A model generated the notes under the pieces. That model was not told the origin of the DNA. It saw only the letters and a list, made by a program, of their open reading frames with translations, and made no database searches. Of a DNA stretch of 64,000 bases, positions 9,034-16,737 are shown one piece after another. The position numbers were made by a program, and so were the translations under genes. Numbering within the stretch: the stretch's first letter is position 1; each line of letters starts with the position of its first letter. Origin of the DNA: Streptomyces lushanensis (GTDB lineage Bacteria > Actinomycetota > Actinomycetes > Streptomycetales > Streptomycetaceae); NCBI RefSeq assembly GCF_001700515.1, contig NZ_MAUD01000009.1:1-64000 (forward strand), given 5' to 3'.

Positions 9034-9235
9034 GGGTCTCGACTCCTCGAGGACGCGGTGGCTGCCCTGACGGCGAGGAACATACCCAGATCGAAGGTAC
9101 CTGGGTACGTCCACTTGCCTGTCATACGGCCTTAACCACCCGTCCGCCACCAGATCGAAAGTGGCCCGGGGCCGGGTGGCCCTGTCCCGCGTCTTCACCC
9201 CTCGAAGCGGACATGACCCGCCCATGACACGAGAT

Positions 9236-9247
9236 GCTCATATGAGC
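9236..9247. repeat. 12-bp perfect palindrome, copy 1
   Basis: GCTCATATGAGC, identical to the copy at 9337-9348. It lies about 200 bp upstream of the ppdK start. A perfect 12-bp AT-centred palindrome occurring twice within 113 bp in a very GC-rich genome suggests a protein-binding site. I do not recognise the regulator. Confidence 0.6.
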
Positions 9248-9287
9248 GAAGACATCGACGTCTGAGTTCAGAAAGTGAACACGAAAA

Positions 9288-9310
9288 GGGTGGCGCCAGG
9301 CGCCACCCCT
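9288..9310 (-). terminator. Rho-independent terminator of the ABC-HAD operon
   Basis: On the minus strand GGGTGGCGCC and GGCGCCACCC form a GC-rich stem of at least 10 bp with a minimal loop, followed by TTTTC. It lies about 160 bp downstream of the HAD stop codon and is the best terminator for the five-gene importer operon. Confidence 0.65.
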
Positions 9311-9336
9311 TCCAGTAGTGCAGCCACCCACATCAA

Positions 9337-9348
9337 GCTCATATGAGC
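9337..9348. repeat. 12-bp perfect palindrome, copy 2
   Basis: Second copy of GCTCATATGAGC, 101 bp from the first. The two flank the operon terminator, so copy 2 lies inside the 3' untranslated region of the ABC-HAD transcript and copy 1 in the ppdK upstream region. Confidence 0.6.
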
Positions 9349-9438
9349 CGAGCGCCGATCAAACGTGGCGAGAATCACGCTTCGGTCGGCACTGTGATTC
9401 CAGGATCCGGACGGTCTTCCGGTGCGATGAACACACCC

Positions 9439-9471
9439 GTGACGGATGGCCCGTTACGAACGGTCCGTCAC
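9439..9471 (-). terminator. Hairpin across the HAD stop codon
   Basis: GTGACGGA (9439-9446) pairs with TCCGTCAC (9464-9471), with an inner CCGTT/AACGG stem and a 4-nt bulge. It covers the stop codon at 9468-9470. It could be a first termination or RNA-stability element ahead of the stronger hairpin at 9288-9310. Confidence 0.4.
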
Positions 9472-10199
9472 CGGTGCGGGCCGCGCCCGGGAGCGCAGCC
9501 GCTCAGCACACCGAGGTCGACCTCCTCCAGGCTGTCCGCGAAGTACCGTCCGTCGGCGGGCTCCACGGGCAGCAGCGAGGGCACCACCAGGACCGCGCAG
9601 CCGGCCGCCTGGGCGGAGGCGCTGCCGTCGGGCGAGTCCTCCACGGCGACACACGCTCCGGGCCCGACGCCCAGCCGTTCGGCCGCCGCGCGATAGGGAT
9701 CGGGGTGCGGCTTGGTCCGTACGGTGTCGTCGGCCGAGAGCGTGAAGGCGAAGCCGACACCGGCCAGCGAGCCCGCGACCACCGAGTCCACCACGGCCCG
9801 CGGTGACGCGCTCACCAGGGCGAACGGCACCCGGGCGCCCTCCAGCTCGGCCAGCAGCCGGCGGGCGCCCGGCCGCAGCGGCACGCCCGCCTCCACCCGC
9901 CGGAAGAAGGACCCGGCCAGTTCGGCGGCGACCGTCTCGGCGCACCCGCCGCCGCTGACCGTGACCAGATGAGCGGCGGTGTCGGCGACCGCCCGGCCGA
10001 CGACCTGCGGCGCGTCCGCGTCGGTGAGCCGGTGGCCGAGACCGGCCGCGACCTCGTCCGCCGTCTCCCACCACAGCACCTCGGTGTCCACGAGCGTGCC
10101 GTCCATGTCGAAGAGCACCGCCTCGGGCAGCACCGCCCCGGGCGGGCTCACCTCGTCCGTGCTCACCTCGCCGTTCGTGCTCACCTCCGGCGTACTCAC
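9468..10199 (-). CDS. HAD-superfamily phosphatase, beta-phosphoglucomutase-like
   Basis: 243 aa. Motif I is LFDMDGTLVDTE (nucleophile and acid Asp at about residues 33 and 35), motif II is LVSAS and motif III/IV is KPHPDPY...VAVEDSPDG, giving a complete HAD hydrolase with a helical cap. Such enzymes dephosphorylate sugar or other small phosphates. The GTG start overlaps the ATPase gene stop by 4 bp, so it is translationally coupled to the importer. Residues 4-17 contain a repeated EVST/DEVS segment ahead of the domain. Position as the last gene of the importer operon suggests it acts on the imported substrate or a derivative of it; this is inference. Confidence 0.85.
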   Translation of the reverse strand: MSTPEVSTNGEVSTDEVSPPGAVLPEAVLFDMDGTLVDTEVLWWETADEVAAGLGHRLTDADAPQVVGRAVADTAAHLVTVSGGGCAETVAAELAGSFFRRVEAGVPLRPGARRLLAELEGARVPFALVSASPRAVVDSVVAGSLAGVGFAFTLSADDTVRTKPHPDPYRAAAERLGVGPGACVAVEDSPDGSASAQAAGCAVLVVPSLLPVEPADGRYFADSLEEVDLGVLSGCAPGRGPHR

Positions 10200-11299
10200 G
10201 CGCCCTTGCCCGCGGCCGGCACCACGAGTACCGGGCGCCGCGCCGGCGCGACCGTCGCGCGCACGCCCGGCGTCAGCGCGCCGGCGTCCCGCGACGGTAC
10301 GTCGGACTTGACCGAGCCGCCGCCGGGCAGATCAAGCAGCACACGCGTGACCGAGCCGAAGAAGGACGCGGAGACGACCGTGGCCGTACCGGCCGGATCG
10401 GCGGTGGCGAGGATGTTCTCGGGCCGTATCAGCACCTCCACCTCACGCTCGGCCGGGATCTCGCCGTCCACCGGCAGTTCGGCGCCCGCGACCTCGACCA
10501 GTCCGCCGTCGGTGAGCCGGCCGGGCAGCCGGTTCATCGCACCGACGAACTCGGCGACGAACGGCGTGGCGGGCCGCTCGTACAGCTCGGCGGGCGGCGC
10601 GCACTGTTCCAGTCTGCCCGCGTTGAGCACCGCCACCCGGTCGGCCATGGAGAGCGCCTCCTCCTGGTCGTGGGTGACGAAGATGGTGGTGATGCCCAGC
10701 GAGAGCTGGAGCCGGCGGATCTCCTCGCGCAGAGTGAGCCGCACCTTCGCGTCGAGCGCCGAGAGCGGCTCGTCGAGCAGCAGGACGCGCGGGCGCAGCG
10801 CCAGCGCGCGGGCCAGCGCGACACGCTGCTGCTGGCCGCCGGACATCTGGTGCGGGAAGCGGTCGCCGTGCTGGGGCAGTCCGACCAGATCGAGGAGTTC
10901 GGCGGCGCGGGCGCGCCGCTCGGCGGCGGACACCTTCCGTACCCGCAGCCCGAAGGCCACGTTGTCGCGCGCGTTGAGGTGCGGGAAGAGGCTGTACGAC
11001 TGGAAGACCATGCCGGCGTCGCGCCGGTTGGCCGGCACCCGGGTGATGTCCTCGCCGTCCACCAGCACCTCGCCCGCGTCCGGCTGCTCGAAGCCGGCGA
11101 GGACCCGCAGCGCCGTGGTCTTGCCGCAGCCCGACGGTCCGAGCAGGGCGAGCAGCTCGCCCGGCCTGGCCGTCAGATCCAGGCCGTCGAGGGCGACGGT
11201 GGCACCGAAGGCCCGGCGCAGTCCGCGGAATTCGACCAGGGCGCCGGTGGCCGTGGCCCGCTCCGGCCGCTCGGCGGTCGCTGTGGAGGTGGATGACAT
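10196..11299 (-). CDS. ABC importer ATPase, spermidine/iron/phosphonate-type
   Basis: 367 aa. Nucleotide-binding domain at about 25-260: Walker A GPSGCGKTT, Q-loop FQSYSLFPH, signature LSGGQ-like MSGGQQQRVALARAL, Walker B VLLLDEPLSALD and switch His TIFVTHDQEEA. A C-terminal TOBE-like domain (about 280-365) is typical of the PotA/FbpC/PhnT group of importers. It energises the two permeases encoded just upstream (6-bp gap) and is coupled to the HAD gene by GTGA overlap. The substrate class cannot be fixed from the ATPase alone. Confidence 0.9.
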   Translation of the reverse strand: MSSTSTATAERPERATATGALVEFRGLRRAFGATVALDGLDLTARPGELLALLGPSGCGKTTALRVLAGFEQPDAGEVLVDGEDITRVPANRRDAGMVFQSYSLFPHLNARDNVAFGLRVRKVSAAERRARAAELLDLVGLPQHGDRFPHQMSGGQQQRVALARALALRPRVLLLDEPLSALDAKVRLTLREEIRRLQLSLGITTIFVTHDQEEALSMADRVAVLNAGRLEQCAPPAELYERPATPFVAEFVGAMNRLPGRLTDGGLVEVAGAELPVDGEIPAEREVEVLIRPENILATADPAGTATVVSASFFGSVTRVLLDLPGGGSVKSDVPSRDAGALTPGVRATVAPARRPVLVVPAAGKGA

Positions 11300-11305
11300 G
11301 GGGGT

Positions 11306-12274
11306 CTACTCCTTGCCGGAGACGGAAGAGGCCGCGGGGGCCGGAGCGGTGGAAGGGGCGGAGGCGGCCGGAGGGGCCGGAGCGGCGGCCGAGGAGGCAC
11401 GTGTTCCCGCCCGGGAGAGGACCAGCAGCAGCGCCCAGGTGATCAGCAGGCTGAGCAGGGACACGGCCACCGACATCCGCGCCTCGGCGCCCGAGACGGT
11501 GACGATCCACACCGCGAAGGGCCGGAAGCCGAGCAGCGAGGCGATGGTGAACTCACCGAGCACCAGCGCCAGGGTGAGGAAGGAGGCACCGGCCAGGGAC
11601 GAGCGGAGGTTGGGCAGGATGACCCGCAGGATCACATACGGCCTGCTCGCGCCGCAGTTGCGCGCGGCCTCCACCAGCGTCGGTACGTCGATGGCGCGCA
11701 GCCCGGCGTCCAGCGAGCGGTAGACGAACGGCAGGGCGAGCACCGTGTAGGCGAGGACGAGCACCACGGGGAACGACTCGTTCTGCACCGCGAGGAACGT
11801 CTGGTAGAGCGGCGTACGGGAGAGATGGTCCGGGCCCCAGCGCAGCACCGTGGTGACTCCGGTGACCAGCGCGATCGGCGGCACCACCAGCGGCAGCATG
11901 CAGACGATCTCGACGAGCGGCGCGAGCCTGGGCGCACCGAGCCGTACGGCCACCAGGGCGGGCACGGTGAGCAGCAGCGCCAGAAGGATGGTGGCCGCGG
12001 CGAGCCCGAGCGAGAGCAGCAGGCTCTCGGTGAAGCCCTCGGCGGAGAGGATCCCGGTGTAGGCGTCGAAGGTGAGGCCCTGCCCGGGAATGCGCACCGT
12101 GAAGACGAACGAGGACAGGAGCGGTACGAGAAAGTAGAGCCCGGCCAGGAAGAGCACGGCACCGCGCCAGACGCGCGGGCGGCGCCGGGCACGCGCGGCC
12201 CCGCCGTCCCGTGCCTTCCTCGGAGCGGCGGGCGCGGGCGCTGCCGGGGTGGCGGTGGGGGTCAGTGCAGCCAT
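11306..12274 (-). CDS. ABC importer permease 2
   Basis: 322 aa. It has about six membrane segments and the binding-protein-dependent transport (BPD) inner-membrane domain with the EAA-like loop EAARNCGASRPYVILRVILPNLRSS, which contacts the ATPase. N-terminal 45 residues are Ala/Pro/Arg-rich and cytoplasmic. The ATG at 12274 overlaps the upstream permease gene by 13 bp, implying coupled translation. The Ala/Pro-rich C-terminal tail is longer than usual. It pairs with permease 1 to form the translocation channel. Confidence 0.88.
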   Translation of the reverse strand: MAALTPTATPAAPAPAAPRKARDGGAARARRRPRVWRGAVLFLAGLYFLVPLLSSFVFTVRIPGQGLTFDAYTGILSAEGFTESLLLSLGLAAATILLALLLTVPALVAVRLGAPRLAPLVEIVCMLPLVVPPIALVTGVTTVLRWGPDHLSRTPLYQTFLAVQNESFPVVLVLAYTVLALPFVYRSLDAGLRAIDVPTLVEAARNCGASRPYVILRVILPNLRSSLAGASFLTLALVLGEFTIASLLGFRPFAVWIVTVSGAEARMSVAVSLLSLLITWALLLVLSRAGTRASSAAAPAPPAASAPSTAPAPAASSVSGKE

Positions 12275-13173
12275 CGGGTGCTCCGTCGCTGGAGGGGCAG
12301 ATAGACCGCCATGACCAGGCCGGCGATCACGATCATGTCGAGGCTCAGCGCGAGCGCCACATTCTCCTGACCGACCAGTACGTTGCCGGAGAGCGCGTCC
12401 GCGATCTTCAGGGTGACCAGCGGGACCGAGCCGCCGACCAGCGCGGCGGCGGTGGCGTGCGCGGCGAAGGCGCTGCCGAAGAGCAGGACGAATCCGCCGA
12501 GCAGCGAGGGCGCGAGGACCGGCAGTCCGACATGGCGCCAGAACTGCCAGGAGGTGGCTCCGGCGTTCTGCGCGGCCTCCCGCCACTGCGGGCGCAGACC
12601 GTCCAGCGCGGGCACGCTGACCAGCACCATCAGCGGCACCAGGAAGTAGAGATAGATGATGGTCAGTCCGGTGAAGGAGTACAGATTCCAGCCGAGATCG
12701 TCGAGATGGCCGAGCTGGGTGACCACACCGGAGATACCGAGGGTGGCGACGAACGCGAACGCGAGCGGGATACCGCCGAAGTTGGCGAGCACCCCGGAGG
12801 CGGTGAGCACGCCGTTGCGCAGCACGGTACCGCGCGAGGTGACGACGGCCTGGGCGATCAGCATCCCGAGCACGGTGCCGATCACGGCGGTCAGCGCGGA
12901 GAGTTCGACACTGCCGATGAGGGAGGTGAGATACGGGCCCTGGAGGGAGCGCTGGAGGTGCTCGCCGGTCAGGGCGGTGCCGCCAGTGGCCGGATCGTCC
13001 CTGGTGACGGCCCCGTACAGCAGGGCGCCGACCGGCAGTCCGAAGCAGAGTCCGGCGAAGACGAGCAGCGGGAGGGCGCCGAGCCAGACGCGCGGCGCCC
13101 GCCGCCGACGGCGACTGCCGTCGGCGGCGCCCACCACGGGCGGGGTGGAGACGGTCGGGGTGGGGGCGGTCAT
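12262..13173 (-). CDS. ABC importer permease 1
   Basis: 303 aa, about six membrane segments, BPD permease domain with the EAA loop REAAQNAGATSWQFWRHVGLPVLAPS. Its ATG (13171-13173) overlaps the binding-protein stop codon by one base (TGATG arrangement), so translation is probably coupled. In this importer group the first permease is CysT/PotB-like; the pairing with a CysW/PotC-like second permease fits. Confidence 0.88.
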   Translation of the reverse strand: MTAPTPTVSTPPVVGAADGSRRRRRAPRVWLGALPLLVFAGLCFGLPVGALLYGAVTRDDPATGGTALTGEHLQRSLQGPYLTSLIGSVELSALTAVIGTVLGMLIAQAVVTSRGTVLRNGVLTASGVLANFGGIPLAFAFVATLGISGVVTQLGHLDDLGWNLYSFTGLTIIYLYFLVPLMVLVSVPALDGLRPQWREAAQNAGATSWQFWRHVGLPVLAPSLLGGFVLLFGSAFAAHATAAALVGGSVPLVTLKIADALSGNVLVGQENVALALSLDMIVIAGLVMAVYLPLQRRSTRWLH

Positions 13174-14327
13174 CAGGAGACGGCCTTGTCCCAGTTCTCG
13201 GCGAGGGTGGCGTTGGCCTTGTCCAGCTCGGCGGACTCGGGGAAGGTCGGCGTGCCCTCGACCTGGGGGAGCTTGGCGACAAAGGTCTTGTCGGCCGTGC
13301 CGTCCGTGGTCATGGCGGGCAGCAGCACGGGACGCGCGTAGCCCTTGAGCCAGAGGTTCTGGCCCTCGGCGCTGTAGAGGAACTCCATCCACAGGCGGGC
13401 GGCGGCCGGGTGCGGCGCGTCCTTGTTGATGGCCTGCGAGTAGTACTGCGCGTAGACGCCGTCGCTCGGGATGGCGACCTTCCAGTCCACGCCCTTGGTC
13501 TTGAACTGGTCGGCGTAGCTGGCGTTGAGGTAGTCCCAGTCGATGGAGATGGGCGTCTCGCCCTTCTCGACCGTGGCCGGGGTGGACTCGACGGGGATGA
13601 AGTTGCCGTTCTTCTTCAGCTTGCCGAAGAAGTCGATGCCGGGCTGGATGTCACCGAAGGAGCCCTTGTTGGCGAGGGCCGCCGCGTAGACGCCGCCGAA
13701 GGCCGAACCGGACTTGGTGGGGTTGCCGTTGAGCGCGACCTTGCCCTTGTACTCGGGCTTGAGGAGATCGGCGAAGGTCTCCGGGCAGGTCTTGATACGG
13801 GAGGCGTCACAGCCGATGGAGACATAGCCGCCGTAGTCGTTGAACCAGCGGCCGTCCTTCTCCTTCTGGGCGTCGGGGATCTTGTCCCAGGCCTCGACCT
13901 TGTACGGCGCGAAGAGGTTCTCGGCCGCGCCGCTGCGGGCGAAGGCGATACCGAGGTCGAGGACGTCGGGCGCGCGGTCCTGGCCCTTGCGGGACTTGAC
14001 GGCGGCGATCTCGTCGGAGCTGGAACCGTCCGGGTTCTCGCTGTTGACCTTGATCTTGTACTTGGCCTCGAACGCCTTGATGACCTCGCCGTAGTTCGCC
14101 CAGTCCGGCGGAAGGGCGATCGCGTTCAGCTCGCCCTCCTTCTCGGCGGCGGTGACCAGGTCCTTCAGTCCGCCGAAGTCGGCGGCGGAGGTGGCGGCGG
14201 CGGAGTCGGCGGTCTTGGCGGATTCCTCGGGTGCGGCACCACAGGCGGTGAGCACGGTGAGTGCGGCGGTGCTGAGCGCCAGGGCGGCTGCCAGCCGGCC
14301 GTTGGCGCGGACGCGGATTCGGGTCAC
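13173..14327 (-). CDS. ABC importer substrate-binding lipoprotein
   Basis: 384 aa. Signal peptide with lipobox LTAC (Cys at about residue 29) anchors it outside the membrane. The body is a type 2 periplasmic-binding fold of the iron/spermidine/phosphonate cluster: IALPPDWANYGEVIKAFEAKY start and a DYLNASYADQF segment. The GTG at 14327 is chosen because GGGAG lies 7 nt upstream. It is the first gene of the operon, with a GntR-like operator 33 bp upstream. Candidates for the ligand are an organophosphonate, a polyamine or a metal chelate; no residue set decides this. Confidence 0.85.
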   Translation of the reverse strand: MTRIRVRANGRLAAALALSTAALTVLTACGAAPEESAKTADSAAATSAADFGGLKDLVTAAEKEGELNAIALPPDWANYGEVIKAFEAKYKIKVNSENPDGSSSDEIAAVKSRKGQDRAPDVLDLGIAFARSGAAENLFAPYKVEAWDKIPDAQKEKDGRWFNDYGGYVSIGCDASRIKTCPETFADLLKPEYKGKVALNGNPTKSGSAFGGVYAAALANKGSFGDIQPGIDFFGKLKKNGNFIPVESTPATVEKGETPISIDWDYLNASYADQFKTKGVDWKVAIPSDGVYAQYYSQAINKDAPHPAAARLWMEFLYSAEGQNLWLKGYARPVLLPAMTTDGTADKTFVAKLPQVEGTPTFPESAELDKANATLAENWDKAVS

Positions 14328-14359
14328 GCGGTGTCTCCCGGAGCGAAGAGAGGGTGTCA

Positions 14360-14373
14360 CTTGTTCATACAAG
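14360..14373. promoter_or_regulatory. Candidate GntR operator
   Basis: CTTGT-TCAT-ACAAG, a perfect 5-bp inverted repeat with a 4-nt spacer, in the 275-bp region between the binding-protein gene and the divergent GntR gene. Spacing and AT content match operators of the HutC/UTRA branch of GntR regulators. Placement 33 bp upstream of the binding-protein start suits repression. Confidence 0.5.
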
Positions 14374-14602
14374 CTGGGATCAGTTCGCCCGGTCCAAATG
14401 ACTCGGAAGTGAACGACTCATGGCCATGACGGCACGACCCGAGGAAGACCATCTCGCGCAACTAGCTGGTCAGCACAGCTTTTCGAGGAGAATTAGCGAT
14501 CAAGGGGACATCCTGGGGGCCGGACCCCTGGCGGGACATACGGTTAGAGTGAAGGGCAGGTCCGCGGCGGGTAGGCGCACCTGTGCACAGTTCCGTAATT
14601 CG

Positions 14603-15391
14603 ATGGGGGCAGGCGTGGGCAGTTCGCGGTATCTGGAGATCGCGGAGGCGCTGCGGCAGTCGATCCTGGGCGGCGAGTATCCGGTCGGCGCCCGGCTGCC
14701 CTCGGAGAGCGATCTCGCGGCCCGCTGGTCGGTCTCGCGCGGCACCGTACGGCAGGCCGTGGGGCTGCTCGCCTCGGACGGGCTGATCGGCTCCCGGCAG
14801 GGAGCCCGGCGTGTCGTACTGCGCCAGGAGCGCCGGCACAGCTTCCAGCAGCTCAACAGCTTCGCGCAGTGGGCACAGGCGATGGGCTCCGAGGTCTCCA
14901 GCCGCATCCTCAGCCGTACCGCACGGGCCGCCACCGCCGAGGAGATCGCGCGCCTCGGAGTCGCCCCGGGCAGCGAGGTGCTGTACGTCGTACGGCTGCG
15001 CCGGCTCGACGGCGAGCCGGTGATGGTCGAGCGGACCGCGTACACGGACTGGGTGGCACCGGTCGTCCGCGCGCTGCCCGAGGATGTCGTGTCGATCATG
15101 AACAGCATCGCGGAGAACGCGGACATCGTCGCCCACTACGGCGAGCACCTGATCGACGCCGTCGCGGCGGGCAGCGAGGACGCGCGGCTGCTGCGAGTCC
15201 GCCGGGGCAGCCCGCTGCTGCGCCAGCGCCATCTGACCTACACGGCCGCGGGCCGACCGATCGAGTGGACGGACGACCGCTACCGCGCGGGCAGCGTGGC
15301 CTTCAGTGTGAGCAACTCCGCGGCGGCGGCGCCGCTGGAGCGCCAGGCGGGCCCGGACGTCACACCCCAGCCGCCGCGCCCGGCGGCCTAG
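14603..15391 (+). CDS. GntR-family regulator with UTRA ligand domain
   Basis: 262 aa. N-terminal winged HTH (about 6-75): YLEIAEALRQSILGGEYPVGARLPSE, SVSRGTVRQAVGLLASDGL, G-R. C-terminal UTRA domain (about 95-240) with the V-RLRRLDGEPVMVERT signature binds a small effector. It is divergent from the ABC importer and probably controls it. The start is uncertain: ATG 14603 has a poor ribosome site, GTG 14615 follows GGGGGCAGG and would shorten the protein by four residues. Confidence 0.88.
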   Translation: MGAGVGSSRYLEIAEALRQSILGGEYPVGARLPSESDLAARWSVSRGTVRQAVGLLASDGLIGSRQGARRVVLRQERRHSFQQLNSFAQWAQAMGSEVSSRILSRTARAATAEEIARLGVAPGSEVLYVVRLRRLDGEPVMVERTAYTDWVAPVVRALPEDVVSIMNSIAENADIVAHYGEHLIDAVAAGSEDARLLRVRRGSPLLRQRHLTYTAAGRPIEWTDDRYRAGSVAFSVSNSAAAAPLERQAGPDVTPQPPRPAA

Positions 15392-15490
15392 CACGGGCCC
15401 AGGGCGCGTCGGAGCGCCCGGCGGCAACGGTCACGGGCCACAGGCACGGGCCACGAGCCACAGACACGGGCGACGGCCGCGTCGGAGCGC

Positions 15491-16675
15491 TCAGCCGCCC
15501 GAGGTGTCCAGCTCGGCCTCCGCGCCGACGCCCGCGCAGTCGTACGGGTCCTTCAGCCAGCCGTCCGGCAGGACGACCCGGTTGTTGCCGGACGTACGGC
15601 CGCGCGGCCCGTCCGCGCCGTCGGGCCACGGCTGGTCGAGATCGAGCCCCGACAGCAGCGTGTCCAGCTCGGCGAGGGACGAGGTGACGGCCAGTTCCCT
15701 GCGGAGCTGCGAGCCGACCGAGAAGCCCTTCAGATACCAGGCCACATGCTTACGGAAGTCGATCACGCCGCGCGCCTCGTCCCCGAGCCACTCCCCCAGC
15801 AGCTCGGCGTGGCGCCGCATGACGGCGGCGACCTCGCGCAGCGCCGGGCGCGCCAGAGCGGCCTCGCGGTCTCCGGTCCCGGCCTCCGCGGCCTCGAGGG
15901 CCGCGACCAGATCGGCGAAGAGCCAGGGGCGGCCCAGGCAGCCGCGTCCCACGACGATTCCGTCACAGCCGGTCTCGCGCATCATCCGCAGCGCGTCCCG
16001 CGCCGACCAGATGTCGCCGTTGCCGAGCACCGGGATCTCCGGGACGTGCTCCTTGAGCCGTGCGACAGCGTCCCAGTCCGCCGTACCGCCGTAGTGCTGC
16101 GCGGCCGTCCTGCCGTGCAGCGCGATCGCCGTGACGCCCTCCTCGACCGCGATCCGCCCCGCGTCGAGATAGGTGAGGTGATCGTCGTCGATGCCCTTGC
16201 GCATCTTCATCGTCACGGGCAGCTCCGCGGCGTTGGACACCGCCTCGTGCAGGATCGCGCGCAGCAGCGGGCGCTTGTACGGCAGCGCCGAACCTCCGCC
16301 CTTCCGTGTGACCTTGGGCACCGGGCAGCCGAAGTTGAGATCGATGTGGTCGGCCAGATCCTCGTCCACGATCATCCGGACCGCTTTGCCGACGGTCACC
16401 GGATCCACCCCGTAGAGCTGGATCGAACGCGGGGTCTCGGCCGCGTCGAAGCGGATGAGCTGCATGGTCTTCTCGTTGCGCTCGACCAGCGCCCGGGTGG
16501 TGATCATCTCGCTCACGAACAGCCCTTTGCCTCCGCTGAATTCACGGCACAGCGTCCGGAACGGCGCGTTCGTGATCCCGGCCATGGGCGCGAGCACCAC
16601 CGGCGGGGACACGGTGTGCGGCCCGATGGCGAGCGGAGAGGTGGCGGTGGCGGTCGCGGCGAGTGAAGCGGTCAT
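15491..16675 (-). CDS. dusB: tRNA-dihydrouridine synthase, DusB-type
   Basis: 394 aa. FMN enzyme reducing uridines to dihydrouridine in tRNA. Features: PPVVLAPMAGITNAPFRTLCRE at the N-terminus, the active-site loop LNFGCPVPKVTRKGGGSAL with the catalytic Cys, KMRKGID, ALHGRTAAQHYGG and GNGDIWS for flavin and tRNA contacts. C-terminal helical domain follows from about 270. The ATG at 16675 is preferred over the ATG at 16693 because it follows a GGCGGG and gives the typical N-terminus. Divergent from the MFS gene. Confidence 0.95.
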   Translation of the reverse strand: MTASLAATATATSPLAIGPHTVSPPVVLAPMAGITNAPFRTLCREFSGGKGLFVSEMITTRALVERNEKTMQLIRFDAAETPRSIQLYGVDPVTVGKAVRMIVDEDLADHIDLNFGCPVPKVTRKGGGSALPYKRPLLRAILHEAVSNAAELPVTMKMRKGIDDDHLTYLDAGRIAVEEGVTAIALHGRTAAQHYGGTADWDAVARLKEHVPEIPVLGNGDIWSARDALRMMRETGCDGIVVGRGCLGRPWLFADLVAALEAAEAGTGDREAALARPALREVAAVMRRHAELLGEWLGDEARGVIDFRKHVAWYLKGFSVGSQLRRELAVTSSLAELDTLLSGLDLDQPWPDGADGPRGRTSGNNRVVLPDGWLKDPYDCAGVGAEAELDTSGG

Positions 16676-16719
16676 CCCGCCATTGTCCCGCATGACTCGC
16701 GCAGGACCGAGTCATTAGT

Positions 16720-16731
16720 TAGTCGTACTAT
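16720..16731 (+). promoter_or_regulatory. -10 region and inverted repeat of a leaderless promoter
   Basis: TACTAT (16726-16731) resembles a -10 hexamer and places the transcription start at or next to the ATG at 16738. It overlaps the inverted repeat TAGT-CGT-ACTA (16720-16730). No purine-rich ribosome site precedes the ATG, supporting a leaderless mRNA. Confidence 0.45.
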
Positions 16732-16737
16732 CGACGT

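Larger units (their letters stand above)
9034..9467. other. Structured 434-bp intergenic region upstream of ppdK
   Basis: No credible protein gene. It holds two copies of the palindrome GCTCATATGAGC (9236-9247 and 9337-9348), a strong hairpin between them (9288-9310), an inverted repeat GAATCAC/GTGATTC (9372-9378 with 9394-9400) and a hairpin overlapping the HAD gene stop (9439-9471). It must contain the ppdK promoter and the end of the ABC-operon transcript. A small RNA is possible but unproven. Confidence 0.5.
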
